Assembly: GCF_038246755.1 (NCBI RefSeq)
Contig: NZ_CP134706.1
Coordinates: forward strand, 5,955,501 to 6,019,500
DNA from: Micromonospora sp. FIMYZ51
GTDB lineage: Bacteria; Actinomycetota; Actinomycetes; Mycobacteriales; Micromonosporaceae
Length of the DNA: 64,000 nt
Reading direction: 5' to 3'
Notes under the pieces: generated by a model
Databases searched by the model: none
What the model was told of the DNA's origin: nothing
What the model saw: the letters and a program-made list of their open reading frames with translations, nothing else
Program-made: the position numbers and the translations under genes
In this document: in pieces, positions 42,956-49,787 of the stretch
Layout: every line of letters starts with the position of its first letter
Numbering within the stretch: position 1 is the stretch's first letter

Positions 42956-44520
42956 CGGGCCAGGGTGGGTTCGGGGTGGTGCTCGGGCGGGGTGGGGTCG
43001 TTGGTGGTGCGCAACGGGATCTCCCGGATGAACCAGGCCAGCACGGGGACCAGGATGGCGAAGAGCACCGCCCACCCGAAGACGTGCGAGATGGCGTCGG
43101 CGAGGCCGCCGAGCACCAGCTCTCGGGCCTCTGCCGGCAGTTCCTTGAGCTGCTCGATGTTCATCGCCGCACCGCCCTCACCGCCACCGCCGCCGAACGC
43201 CTCGCCGGCCGCCGATCCGGCCAGCCGGCTGGCGAAGATGGCGCCGAACAGCGAGATGCCGAACGAGCCGCCGATGGAGCGGAAGAAGGTGGCCGCGCCG
43301 CTGGCCGCGCCGAGGTCGCGCTGCTCGACACTGTTCTGTGCGATAAGCATCGTCGTCTGCATCAGGAAGCCCATGCCGACCCCGAGCACGATCATGTAGA
43401 ACGACGAGGTGACCTTGCTGGTGTGCACGTCAAGCAGGCTCAACAGGGCGAGACCGATGGTCATCACCACGCCGCCGACGATCGGATAGATCCGGTAACG
43501 CCCGGTCCGGGTGATCCCCCGGCCGACGACAAGCGAGACCACGAGCATGCCGAACATCAGCGGCAGCAGCAGCAGGCCGGAGTTGGTGGCCGAGGCACCC
43601 TGCACGGTCTGTTGGTAGAGCGGCAGGAAGTTCATCGCGCCGAACATCGCGAAGCCGAGCAGGAAACCGATCACCGAGATCAGGGCGAAGTTCCGGTTCA
43701 TGAACAGGCCCAGCGGCAGGATCGGTTCGGCGGCCCGCCGCTCGACGAAGCCGAAGACCAGCAGCGCGACCACGGCCAGCCCGATCAGGCCGAGGATCTG
43801 CGGGGAGAGCCAGGCGTATTCGTTGCCGCCCCAGGTGGTGATCAGCACGATCGCGGTGATGCCCACGGACAGCAGCCCCGCGCCGAGCCAGTCGATGCGG
43901 TGCTCGGTGCGGTACCGGGGCAGGTGCATGGTGGCGATCAGCAGCACCAGGGCCACGCCGCCGAGCGGCAGGTTGACGTAGAAGGCCCAGCGCCAGGAGA
44001 GGTGGTCGGTGATGAAGCCGCCGACCAGCGGGCCGGCGACCATCGCGATGGCCATGATCCCGGCGATCATGCCCTGGTAACGCCCCCGTTCCCGGGGTGG
44101 GACGAGGTCGCCGATGATGGCCATCACGCCGACCATGAGACCGCCGGCACCCAGACCCTGTACCGCGCGGAAGGCGATCAACTGGACCATGCCGTCATCG
44201 GGCCCGCCGAGCAGCGCCGAGCCGGACATGCCGCAGAGCGCGGATCCGACCAGGAAGACCACCACGGCGGTGAGGAAGACCGCCTTGCGGCCGTACAGGT
44301 CGCCGAGCTTGCCCCAGATCGGGGTCGAGACGGTGGTACCCAGCACGTACGCGGTCACCACCCAGGTGAAGTGGTTCAGCCCGCCGAACTCACCGACGAT
44401 GCGCGGTAACGCGGTACTGACGATCATGTTGTCGAGCATCGCCAGCATCATGGCGATCATCAGACCGAAGAGCACGACCCGGACGTTGGGTCGCGTGACC
44501 GCCTGATTCTGCTGCACCAT
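42952..44520 (-). CDS. MFS drug exporter, DHA2 (EmrB/QacA) family
   Basis: 522 aa; ATG 44520 follows GGGGGAGAG at 7 nt. Fourteen membrane segments; motif A variant GKLGDLYGRKAVFL, motif D1-like LDNMIVSTALPRIV near the N-terminus, motif C-like GPLVGGFITDHLSWRWAFYVNLP. A glycine-rich outer loop (GEAFGGGGGEGGAA) lies between segments 13 and 14. Exports drugs or toxic metabolites with proton influx. Divergent TetR gene 114 bp away with repeated operator-like sequences between makes a classic resistance switch. Confidence 0.93.
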   Translation of the reverse strand: MVQQNQAVTRPNVRVVLFGLMIAMMLAMLDNMIVSTALPRIVGEFGGLNHFTWVVTAYVLGTTVSTPIWGKLGDLYGRKAVFLTAVVVFLVGSALCGMSGSALLGGPDDGMVQLIAFRAVQGLGAGGLMVGVMAIIGDLVPPRERGRYQGMIAGIMAIAMVAGPLVGGFITDHLSWRWAFYVNLPLGGVALVLLIATMHLPRYRTEHRIDWLGAGLLSVGITAIVLITTWGGNEYAWLSPQILGLIGLAVVALLVFGFVERRAAEPILPLGLFMNRNFALISVIGFLLGFAMFGAMNFLPLYQQTVQGASATNSGLLLLPLMFGMLVVSLVVGRGITRTGRYRIYPIVGGVVMTIGLALLSLLDVHTSKVTSSFYMIVLGVGMGFLMQTTMLIAQNSVEQRDLGAASGAATFFRSIGGSFGISLFGAIFASRLAGSAAGEAFGGGGGEGGAAMNIEQLKELPAEARELVLGGLADAISHVFGWAVLFAILVPVLAWFIREIPLRTTNDPTPPEHHPEPTLAR

Positions 44521-44550
44521 CGGTAAGCTCTCCCCCCGAGACAGGGCGGA

Positions 44551-44594
44551 CTTACTTGCCGCCCGGCTAGGCACCTTACTAGCCGCACGGTAAG
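44551..44594. promoter_or_regulatory. Probable TetR operators between exporter and regulator
   Basis: Two copies of CTTACTWGCCGCMCGG (44551 and 44575) exactly 24 bp apart. The second extends to the interrupted dyad CTTAC-N10-GTAAG (44575-44594). A further GTAAG is at 44523. Suits cooperative binding by two TetR dimers. Confidence 0.65.
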
Positions 44595-44634
44595 TTGGAT
44601 AGCAGAAACCGGTCAAACTAGTTCAGGAGTGTTG

Positions 44635-45213
44635 GTGAGCCAGAGCACGGGCGGCACGCGGGAGCGGATCAAGGCCGTCGCGCTGGAACTCTTCACCGAG
44701 CAGGGCTACGAGGCCACCTCCCTGCGCGAGGTGGCCGAGCGGCTCGGGGTGACCAAGGCCGCGCTCTACTACCACTTCAAGAGCAAGGACGAGATCGTCA
44801 CCAGCGTGGTCGCCGACCGGTTGGACCGGATGGACGCCCTGATCGCCTGGGCGGAGGCGCAACCGCCTTCGCCGGCCACCCGGCGCGCGGTCATCGCGCG
44901 GTACGCCGAGGCCATGTTCGGTGGCGAGCAGCCCTCGGTGATGCGCTTCTTCGAGCAGAACCAGACCGCGCTGAAGAGCCTCTCCGCCGGCCGGGAGTTG
45001 CGCGAACGGATGCTCCGGCTGGCCACCGTGCTCTGCGCCGGAGACGACTCGCCGGGCGCGCAGCTGCGGGCCGCGCTCGCGCTGTTCGCGGTGCACAGCA
45101 GCTGGTTCGTGGTACGCACCCCGGGCATCACCGATGCCGAGCGCAAGCGGGTGGCCCTGGAGGTCGCCGACGAACTCCTCGCCCCGCTCGCCGCCCCGCC
45201 CAGCGGCAGCTAG
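44635..45213 (+). CDS. TetR-family repressor of the MFS exporter
   Basis: 192 aa. GTG 44635 follows AGGAG by 6-7 nt (GTG 44629 also in frame). N-terminal HTH: RERIKAVALELFTEQGYEATSLREVAERLGVTKAALYYHFKSKDEI split as helices 1-4, the strong TetR signature. The C-terminal ligand domain is helical. Divergence from the exporter and the intervening repeats indicate local control. Its stop shares CTAG (45210-45213) with the stop of the convergent acetyltransferase. Confidence 0.92.
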   Translation: MSQSTGGTRERIKAVALELFTEQGYEATSLREVAERLGVTKAALYYHFKSKDEIVTSVVADRLDRMDALIAWAEAQPPSPATRRAVIARYAEAMFGGEQPSVMRFFEQNQTALKSLSAGRELRERMLRLATVLCAGDDSPGAQLRAALALFAVHSSWFVVRTPGITDAERKRVALEVADELLAPLAAPPSGS

Positions 45214-45713
45214 GGCAGGGTAAGGCGGAGGGCTAGCAGGTTGACGCCGGGGACGGGTGCCCAGTCCTGCTCTGGTACGCGGACAAAGCCCCGCCGCCGA
45301 TAGAGCCGGTGCGCGGCCTCGGCGTGGCCGTCGCGTACGCAGATCACCACGGCGGTGCAGCCCAGCTCGGTCGCCCGCGCGACGCACGCCTCGACCAACG
45401 CCACGCCCGCGCCCCGGCCCTGCGCCGCCGGGTCCACCGCGAGCATCCGGAACTCGGCCTCACCCGGACCGCACAACTCGGCGTACCGGCTTCCGGGCTG
45501 GACGAAGGTGACCGCACCGAGCAGCTCACCGGTGTCCGGATCGGTGGCGACCAGGATCTCGCCGTGTGCGGCCCGGCCGGCCACGTCGGCCAGTACGTCG
45601 GCGTAGCGGGGCTCGCTCTTGAGCTGCCCGTCGGTCTCGTACGCCGCGACGGTGAGTCGGGCCACCCCGGCGAAGTCGGCCGGCTCGACCGGCCGGACCA
45701 GCGGGCGGTTCAA
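45210..45713 (-). CDS. GNAT N-acetyltransferase
   Basis: 167 aa from TTG 45713, which overlaps the biotinyl protein stop by 4 bp (TTGA), so translation is probably coupled. GNAT core: MLAVDPAAQGRGAGVALVEAC with the acetyl-CoA loop Q/R-x-x-G-x-G/A, then VVICVRDGHAEAAHRLYRRRGF. Acetylates an unknown small molecule or protein. Confidence 0.87.
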   Translation of the reverse strand: MNRPLVRPVEPADFAGVARLTVAAYETDGQLKSEPRYADVLADVAGRAAHGEILVATDPDTGELLGAVTFVQPGSRYAELCGPGEAEFRMLAVDPAAQGRGAGVALVEACVARATELGCTAVVICVRDGHAEAAHRLYRRRGFVRVPEQDWAPVPGVNLLALRLTLP

Positions 45714-45925
45714 CCGATCACCGCGATCAGATCACCGTCCTGCACGACGTCGCCCTCGTTCACCGCGAGCTGCTGCACGACACCGTCGCACTCGGCCACC
45801 ACCGGGATCTCCATCTTCATCGACTCCAGGATCACCAGGGTGTCCCCCTCGGACACGGTGTCCCCGGCCGACGCGACGACCTTCCAGACGTTCGCCACCA
45901 TCTCGGCGCGGATCTCCTCGGCCAT
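45710..45925 (-). CDS. Biotin/lipoyl-binding carrier protein (TB7.3-like)
   Basis: 71 aa from ATG 45925. A free-standing biotinyl domain with the attachment lysine in ESMKMEIP and symmetrical hammerhead strands (VWKVVASAGDTVSEGDTLVI, GVVQQLAVNEGDVVQDGDL). Same length and same place (beside rsrA-sigR) as mycobacterial TB7.3. It could serve as the biotin carrier of an acyl-CoA carboxylase; the carboxylase is not nearby. Confidence 0.92.
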   Translation of the reverse strand: MAEEIRAEMVANVWKVVASAGDTVSEGDTLVILESMKMEIPVVAECDGVVQQLAVNEGDVVQDGDLIAVIG

Positions 45926-46126
45926 CTTCGGGGCCCCTTCTCTCGCGACTGCCTGGGAGGTATCCAATCATGCGCCGGCCGGGTACGGGCCAGGAGCAGC
46001 CCCGGCCGCACCCGCCCCGGGCGGCCTCTAACATCAACGGGTCGGACCCTGGTGCCGGGAGGACCGGTGCGTGCACCGGCGTCGAGGTCGAGCGCAGGGC
46101 GATCCGACCATCACGAGGAGGTCAGC

Positions 46127-46201
46127 ATGGCGAAGAAGGCCCGTAAGAAGAAGGCCCGTAAGAAGAGCGCCGCCAACCACGGCAAGCGCCCCAACTCCTG
46201 A
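46127..46201 (+). CDS. Ribosomal protein bL37
   Basis: 24 codons from ATG 46127 with GAGGAGG 6 nt upstream. Begins MAKKARKKKARKK and ends NHGKRPNS; half of its residues are Lys or Arg. Matches the tiny actinobacterial large-subunit protein bL37 known from mycobacterial ribosome structures, which ends NHGKRPNA as I recall. Alone on the plus strand with a textbook terminator downstream. A 15-bp internal duplication encodes the AKKARKK repeat. Confidence 0.88.
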   Translation: MAKKARKKKARKKSAANHGKRPNS

Positions 46202-46240
46202 GCGGGTGTGCCGGTCCGCGCCGCGGACCGGACAGCGAAA

Positions 46241-46279
46241 CGCCGGTGGCCCTGGTCGGGCCACCGGCGTCGTCGTTTT
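46241..46279 (+). terminator. Rho-independent terminator of bL37
   Basis: Arms CGCCGGTGGCCC (46241-46252) and GGGCCACCGGCG (46258-46269) with TGGTC loop, then TTTT at 46276-46279. A smaller hairpin CCGGTCCGCG/CGCGGACCGG at 46211-46231 precedes it. Confidence 0.9.
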
Positions 46280-46280
46280 C

Positions 46281-46304
46281 GGTGTCGGTGTCGGTGTCGG
46301 TGTC
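46281..46304. repeat. 4 x GGTGTC hexanucleotide repeat
   Basis: Four exact GGTGTC units right after the terminator, in the gap between bL37 and rsrA ends. Confidence 0.85.
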
Positions 46305-46353
46305 GCGGTGGGGCAAGGGTGGCGACCAGCAGGCCCGGCCACCGAACCGCTGG

Positions 46354-46641
46354 TCAGTCGGCCAGTTCGCGCGACTCCGCGGTCTCGAAGACGACAAGCT
46401 CGCTCAGCCGTACCCGGAGCCGCTCACGCAACTCGTCCGGCGCGGACTCGTTGCCGCAGCAGCGCGCCACGAGCGCCTTGACCTCCTGCTCGATGCCGTA
46501 CTCCCGCAGGCACGGGCCGCATTCGTCGAGATGGTGGCGGATCAGCGTCCGGCGTTCCTGCTCGCACTCCAGGTCGAGGTAGAGGTAGACCTCGGCGAGA
46601 ACCTCACGGCAATCCGTCTCGTGCGGGTCTCCACAGCTCAC
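46354..46641 (-). CDS. rsrA: Zinc anti-sigma factor RsrA
   Basis: 95 aa; GTG 46641 begins 1 nt after the sigR stop, with GGGAGG 7 nt upstream. ZAS-type: His and Cys ligands in HHLDECGPC (H-x3-C-x2-C), other cysteines near both ends (SCGDPHETDC, ARCCGNE). In Streptomyces RsrA binds SigR until disulfide stress oxidises its thiols and releases zinc. Helical elsewhere (ELRERLRVRLSEL). Confidence 0.93.
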   Translation of the reverse strand: MSCGDPHETDCREVLAEVYLYLDLECEQERRTLIRHHLDECGPCLREYGIEQEVKALVARCCGNESAPDELRERLRVRLSELVVFETAESRELAD

Positions 46642-46642
46642 G

Positions 46643-47266
46643 TCACACCTCCCGGCCACTGGCCGCGGTCGAACTCCGGGCCGACGAGGCGGCGGAGAAG
46701 CCGCGCTCCGCGGCGTAACCCTCAAGCAGCTTGCGCAGATTACGACGCCCGCGGTGCAACCGCGACATCACGGTGCCGATCGGCGTACCCATGATGTCGG
46801 CGACCTCCTTGTAGGAAAAGCCCTCGACATCGGTCAGGTAGACCGCCAGCCGGAACTCCTCCGGCAACTGCTGGAGGGCCTCCTTGACGTCGCTGTCCGG
46901 TAGCCGGTCCAGCGCCTCGGTCTCGGCGGACCGGAGGCCGCTGGAGGTGTGCGACTCCGCCTCGGCGAGCTGCCAGTCGGTGATCTCCTCGGTGGGCGCC
47001 TGCACCGGCTGCCGCTGCCGCTTGCGGTAGGAGTTGATGTAGGTGTTGGTCAGGATGCGGTAGAGCCAAGCCTTCAGGTTCGTGCCCTGCTCGAACTGGT
47101 GGAAGGCCGCGTACGCCTTGAGGTACGTCTCCTGGACCAGGTCCTCTGCGTCGGCCGGGTTACGCGTCATCCGTAGGCCGGCCGCGTACAGCTGATCGAC
47201 GAAGGGCATCGCGTCCCGCTCGAACCGGGCCCTGCGCTCGTCCGTCTTCTCGGTGGTCAACCGCAC
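46643..47266 (-). CDS. sigR: ECF sigma factor SigR/SigH
   Basis: 207 aa from GTG 47266 (GAGGGG just upstream; TTG 47260 possible). Region 2: [39 protein letters not shown] with [20 protein letters not shown]; region 4: [44 protein letters not shown], given here in split motifs. Directs thiol-oxidative stress genes (thioredoxin system) with its antagonist RsrA encoded next. The reading frame stays open upstream to GTG 47458, giving an alternative form; see the next two entries. Confidence 0.95.
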   Translation of the reverse strand: MRLTTEKTDERRARFERDAMPFVDQLYAAGLRMTRNPADAEDLVQETYLKAYAAFHQFEQGTNLKAWLYRILTNTYINSYRKRQRQPVQAPTEEITDWQLAEAESHTSSGLRSAETEALDRLPDSDVKEALQQLPEEFRLAVYLTDVEGFSYKEVADIMGTPIGTVMSRLHRGRRNLRKLLEGYAAERGFSAASSARSSTAASGREV

Positions 47267-47458
47267 ATCCCCTCGGGTTGGATGCTTCCCCGCCGAGGAT
47301 ACGCGTCTCGACCCAGCAGCAGATTCGGTTCCGACGGGTGTGCCCGTCGCCACCTCGGTAGGCGACACCGTCGCCAGCCAGTCCGGGCCGGCGAGCAGCC
47401 GTCTGAGCTGCCGCGCCTCCCGCTTCTCGCGTTCCCGGCTCCGGATCTCGGTCGGCAC
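47267..47458 (-). other. N-terminal extension of SigR (SigR'-type)
   Basis: 64 further in-frame codons, starting at GTG 47458 with GAGGGGGG 7 nt upstream, a better ribosome binding site than that of the short form. Arg/Glu-rich at first ([20 protein letters not shown]). In S. coelicolor an extended unstable SigR' (55 extra residues) is made from an autoregulated upstream promoter; the arrangement here matches. Confidence 0.7.
47296..47301 (-). promoter_or_regulatory. Candidate constitutive sigR promoter -10
   Basis: TATCCT on the minus strand, 30 nt before GTG 47266; no convincing -35. Would yield only the short form. Confidence 0.3.
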
Positions 47459-47496
47459 CGGTCACCCCCCTCGCACAGTGGTCGTCCGAGGGGTTC

Positions 47497-47523
47497 AACA
47501 CCCGCTGCGGGTCGGGGCATTCC
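47497..47523 (-). promoter_or_regulatory. SigR-dependent autoregulatory promoter
   Basis: Minus strand GGAAT (47523-47519), 19 bp, GTT (47499-47497), matching the SigR consensus GGAAT-N18-GTT within one base of spacing. Expected start about 47490, 30 nt ahead of the extended GTG 47458. Confidence 0.75.
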
Positions 47524-47534
47524 TCCCGGCCCCG

Positions 47535-47581
47535 TTCCTGGTCCCGGCCCGGGGGTCGTACGCCGGGGCCGGGACCAGGAA
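47535..47581 (-). terminator. Hairpin terminator of the upstream hydrolase
   Basis: Perfect 16-bp arms (47535-47550 and 47566-47581, left TTCCTGGTCCCGGCCC) with a 15-nt loop, placed between the hydrolase 3' end and the SigR promoter. Confidence 0.85.
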
Positions 47582-47678
47582 GGGCCTGGGAGCCCGGTGC
47601 CACCGCCCGGTGCGGGCGGGCCGACACCAACGGATGCAACGACCCGGCCCCGCCGCCGGAAACGGCGACGGCGCCCGG

Positions 47679-48290
47679 TCAGCCCGCCCAGCCGTGCTCG
47701 CGCAGCCAGTCGAGCACCACGGCGGCCGTCGCGGCCGGGTCGCCGCGCAGGTCGTGCCGCTCGCCCGACCGGATCACCACCCGTACCCCCGGGGCCGGTT
47801 CCGGCACGCCGAACGGATCGCGGTCACCGTTGACCACCAGGGTCGGCACGCCCGTCGCCAACTCCCCGGCCCGGCTGCGCTCCGGTCGTCCGGGCGGATG
47901 CAGCGGAAAGGCGAGCGCCACCACCCCGGCGGCGCCCACGGCGGTCGCGGTTCGGCAGGCCACCCGCGCTCCGCTGGACCTGCCGCCGACAAGCAGCGGT
48001 ACGCCCGGATGGCGGTCGCGCAGCACGGCGAGCACGCTGCGCCACGCCTCGTCGAGATGGCCGGCGGGAGCCGGCGCCCGCCGGCCGGCGACCCGGTAGG
48101 GCTGGGTCACCCGGGCCACGACCAGCCCGGCGGCCAGCGCGGCGTGGCAGAGCGCGAGCAGGTCGGGGGCGTCGACATCGCCGCCCGCGCCGTGCCCGAG
48201 CACAAGCAGCGCCCGGGCGGTGCCGGCGGGCCGGCCGGTGTCGACTCGCGCCGGACCGCGCGGGGTGTCCAGGAGGTCATCGTGCGGCAT
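47679..48290 (-). CDS. Alpha/beta hydrolase, dienelactone-hydrolase-like
   Basis: 203 aa. LVLGHGAGGDVDAPD is the oxyanion-hole loop; nucleophile Ser is in GGRSSGARVAC (G-x-S-x-G form RSSGA), acid in VNGDRDPFG, base His in GERHDLRG. Compact cytosolic esterase/hydrolase of the KANL3/Tex30-like group. Substrate unknown. It lies where mycobacteria keep unrelated short genes upstream of sigH. Confidence 0.82.
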   Translation of the reverse strand: MPHDDLLDTPRGPARVDTGRPAGTARALLVLGHGAGGDVDAPDLLALCHAALAAGLVVARVTQPYRVAGRRAPAPAGHLDEAWRSVLAVLRDRHPGVPLLVGGRSSGARVACRTATAVGAAGVVALAFPLHPPGRPERSRAGELATGVPTLVVNGDRDPFGVPEPAPGVRVVIRSGERHDLRGDPAATAAVVLDWLREHGWAG

Positions 48291-48296
48291 CGGCCC

Positions 48297-48302
48297 ATTC
48301 TG
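48297..48302 (-). promoter_or_regulatory. -10 box CAGAAT, leaderless
   Basis: Minus strand CAGAAT 6 nt before ATG 48290; the same hexamer and spacing occurs before aroA. Confidence 0.4.
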
Positions 48303-48386
48303 CGTCGCCGCGCCGGAACACCCCGCACCAGCCGTACGGCCAGCCCTCTCGGTGCCGCGCCGGTCACTGCGGCGCTCAGGCTCCGG

Positions 48387-48779
48387 TCAGCTCAGCGGCA
48401 CCAGCGTGAGCAGTTGATCACGCACCGGCGGGCCCGCCGGGTCGACGGCGTCCGGATCCGGCTGCACTTCGCTGCGCCAGGCGACAAGCATCGCCCGCCG
48501 CTCGCGCGGGGTGGTGCCGCCCCACACCCCGTGGCAGTCACCGACCTCCAGCGCCCAGGCCAGACAGGAGCCCTGCACCTCGCAACTGCGGCAGAGCGCC
48601 ACCGCCGCGTCGGCCGGCTCGTTCGGCGCCGGAAAGAACGTCTCCGGATCGACGCTCTGGCATGTCCCTCTGGTCCGCCAGGCCTCGTCCTGCCGACGTT
48701 CCCGCAGAGCACGCAACAGTCGCGGATCACGCCGCGCGGCGGCCACCTCGTGCGGACGGGGCATACGCGCCCGAGTCAT
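48387..48779 (-). CDS. WhiB-family regulator
   Basis: 130 aa; ATG 48779 follows GGGGGAGG at 8 nt. The WhiB core starts at about 36: GTCQSVDPETFFPA, CRSCEVQGSCLAWALE and GVWGGTTPRERR provide four cluster cysteines and the G-rich turn. An N-terminal basic extension (RRDPRLLRALRERRQDEAW) and a C-terminal tail of 35 residues distinguish it from WhiB1. Which Wbl class it belongs to I cannot say with certainty. Nearness to sigR suggests redox-linked control. Confidence 0.88.
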   Translation of the reverse strand: MTRARMPRPHEVAAARRDPRLLRALRERRQDEAWRTRGTCQSVDPETFFPAPNEPADAAVALCRSCEVQGSCLAWALEVGDCHGVWGGTTPRERRAMLVAWRSEVQPDPDAVDPAGPPVRDQLLTLVPLS

Positions 48780-48858
48780 CCACCCACCTCCCCCGTGGGA
48801 TCAGAAATATCGATGGGGATCGTTCACAGGGCGTGAGCGACACCCCCACCGGCGCTGT

Positions 48859-48888
48859 GTTCTATCGCATTTACCGACGCGGAGACAA
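48859..48888 (-). promoter_or_regulatory. Candidate promoter of the second whiB gene
   Basis: Minus strand TTGTCT (48888-48883), 18 bp, TAGAAC (48864-48859), about 80 nt ahead of ATG 48779. The 194-bp gap to the SRAP gene is AT-richer than its surroundings. Confidence 0.5.
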
Positions 48889-48973
48889 GACTCTGCCAGG
48901 AAGTTGCCAGAACGGCCGAGCGACGTTTCGCCCGCAACCGCGGCAAATCACTCCCGACAATGCGCACCCGTAA

Positions 48974-49684
48974 TCAGAACAGCGTCATGTCCTCCGGCGC
49001 CGTCGACCGCGCCGGTGACACCCGGGCGGTGAGTTGCGGGCCGTCGTTGCGGACGTCGCCCACCGCCGGCCCCACCGGCCGGATCTCCAACCCGGCGAGC
49101 CAGTCGAGTGGCGCAGGCGCGAGCAGCCCGGCCGGATCATCGGCCGCCCCCAGCCAGTCCGCCCACCGCTGCGGCGGCAGGAGCAGCGGCATCCGGTCGT
49201 GCACCTCGGCCAGCTCGCCGAGGGCGGTGGTGGTCAACACGCTGCACGTCAACAGCGGGCCGCTGGGGCCGTCCCACACCGACCAGATGCCGGCGAAGGC
49301 GAGCACCGATCCGTCCCACCGGGTCAGGTAGTACGGCTGCTTCGGCTCACCCGGCCGGCGTACCCACTCGTACCAGCCGTCGGCCGGGATCAGGCAGCGG
49401 CGGCGGGCGAAGGCGGAAGCGTACGCCCGGCTGGTCGCGACCGTCTCGACCCGCGCGTTGATCATCCGGGCGGCACCGGCGGGCGAGCGGGACCAGGCCG
49501 GCACCAGCCCCCAACGGCCGAGCGAGAGCGCCCGATGGCCCGCGGAGCTGACCCGGACCAGCGGCACCGGATCGGTGGGCGCGACGTTGTGGTCGGCGAC
49601 GAGCCGACCGTCGGTCTCGTCGACGGCCTCGAACAGGCCGCTCAGGTCGCCGGCGCTGCGGGTCGTGGCGTACCTCCCACACAT
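48974..49684 (-). CDS. SRAP/HMCES-type abasic-site crosslinking protein (YedK)
   Basis: 236 aa from ATG 49684. Cys2 of MCGRYATT is the crosslinking residue; further SRAP motifs are YNVAPT-like DHNVAPTDPVPLV, GLVPAWS, INARVETV, RRCLIPADGWYEW and the His in EVHDRMPLLL. Shields abasic sites in single-stranded DNA by a thiazolidine link. Sits opposite aroA as in mycobacteria; its -10 box TAGCGT (49692-49697) is 7 nt before the start. Confidence 0.93.
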   Translation of the reverse strand: MCGRYATTRSAGDLSGLFEAVDETDGRLVADHNVAPTDPVPLVRVSSAGHRALSLGRWGLVPAWSRSPAGAARMINARVETVATSRAYASAFARRRCLIPADGWYEWVRRPGEPKQPYYLTRWDGSVLAFAGIWSVWDGPSGPLLTCSVLTTTALGELAEVHDRMPLLLPPQRWADWLGAADDPAGLLAPAPLDWLAGLEIRPVGPAVGDVRNDGPQLTARVSPARSTAPEDMTLF

Positions 49685-49691
49685 GTCGCAC

Positions 49692-49697
49692 ACGCTA
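49692..49697 (-). promoter_or_regulatory. -10 box TAGCGT, leaderless
   Basis: Minus-strand TAGCGT, 7 nt before ATG 49684, same hexamer and spacing as at 16715. Confidence 0.5.
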
Positions 49698-49775
49698 GCG
49701 CGCCGCCGACCATTCGGATGTCCCGTCCACCGGGAGTGCCGACCCGGCCCACCACCGGCGCCGTACCGGACACGG

Positions 49776-49781
49776 CAGAAT
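49776..49781 (+). promoter_or_regulatory. -10 box CAGAAT, leaderless (aroA)
   Basis: CAGAAT followed by 6 nt and GTG 49788; no ribosome binding site. Confidence 0.4.
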
Positions 49782-49787
49782 GTAGCC

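Noticed and set aside
42433..44409. 658-codon plus-strand frame opposite the MFS gene
   Set aside because: Crosses a stop of the TPR gene and repeat copy C; Asp/Gln/His-rich shadow of the exporter.
46022..46397. Short minus-strand frames through the GGTGTC repeat (Asp-Thr repeats)
   Set aside because: Produced by the hexanucleotide repeat and the terminator; no start signal.
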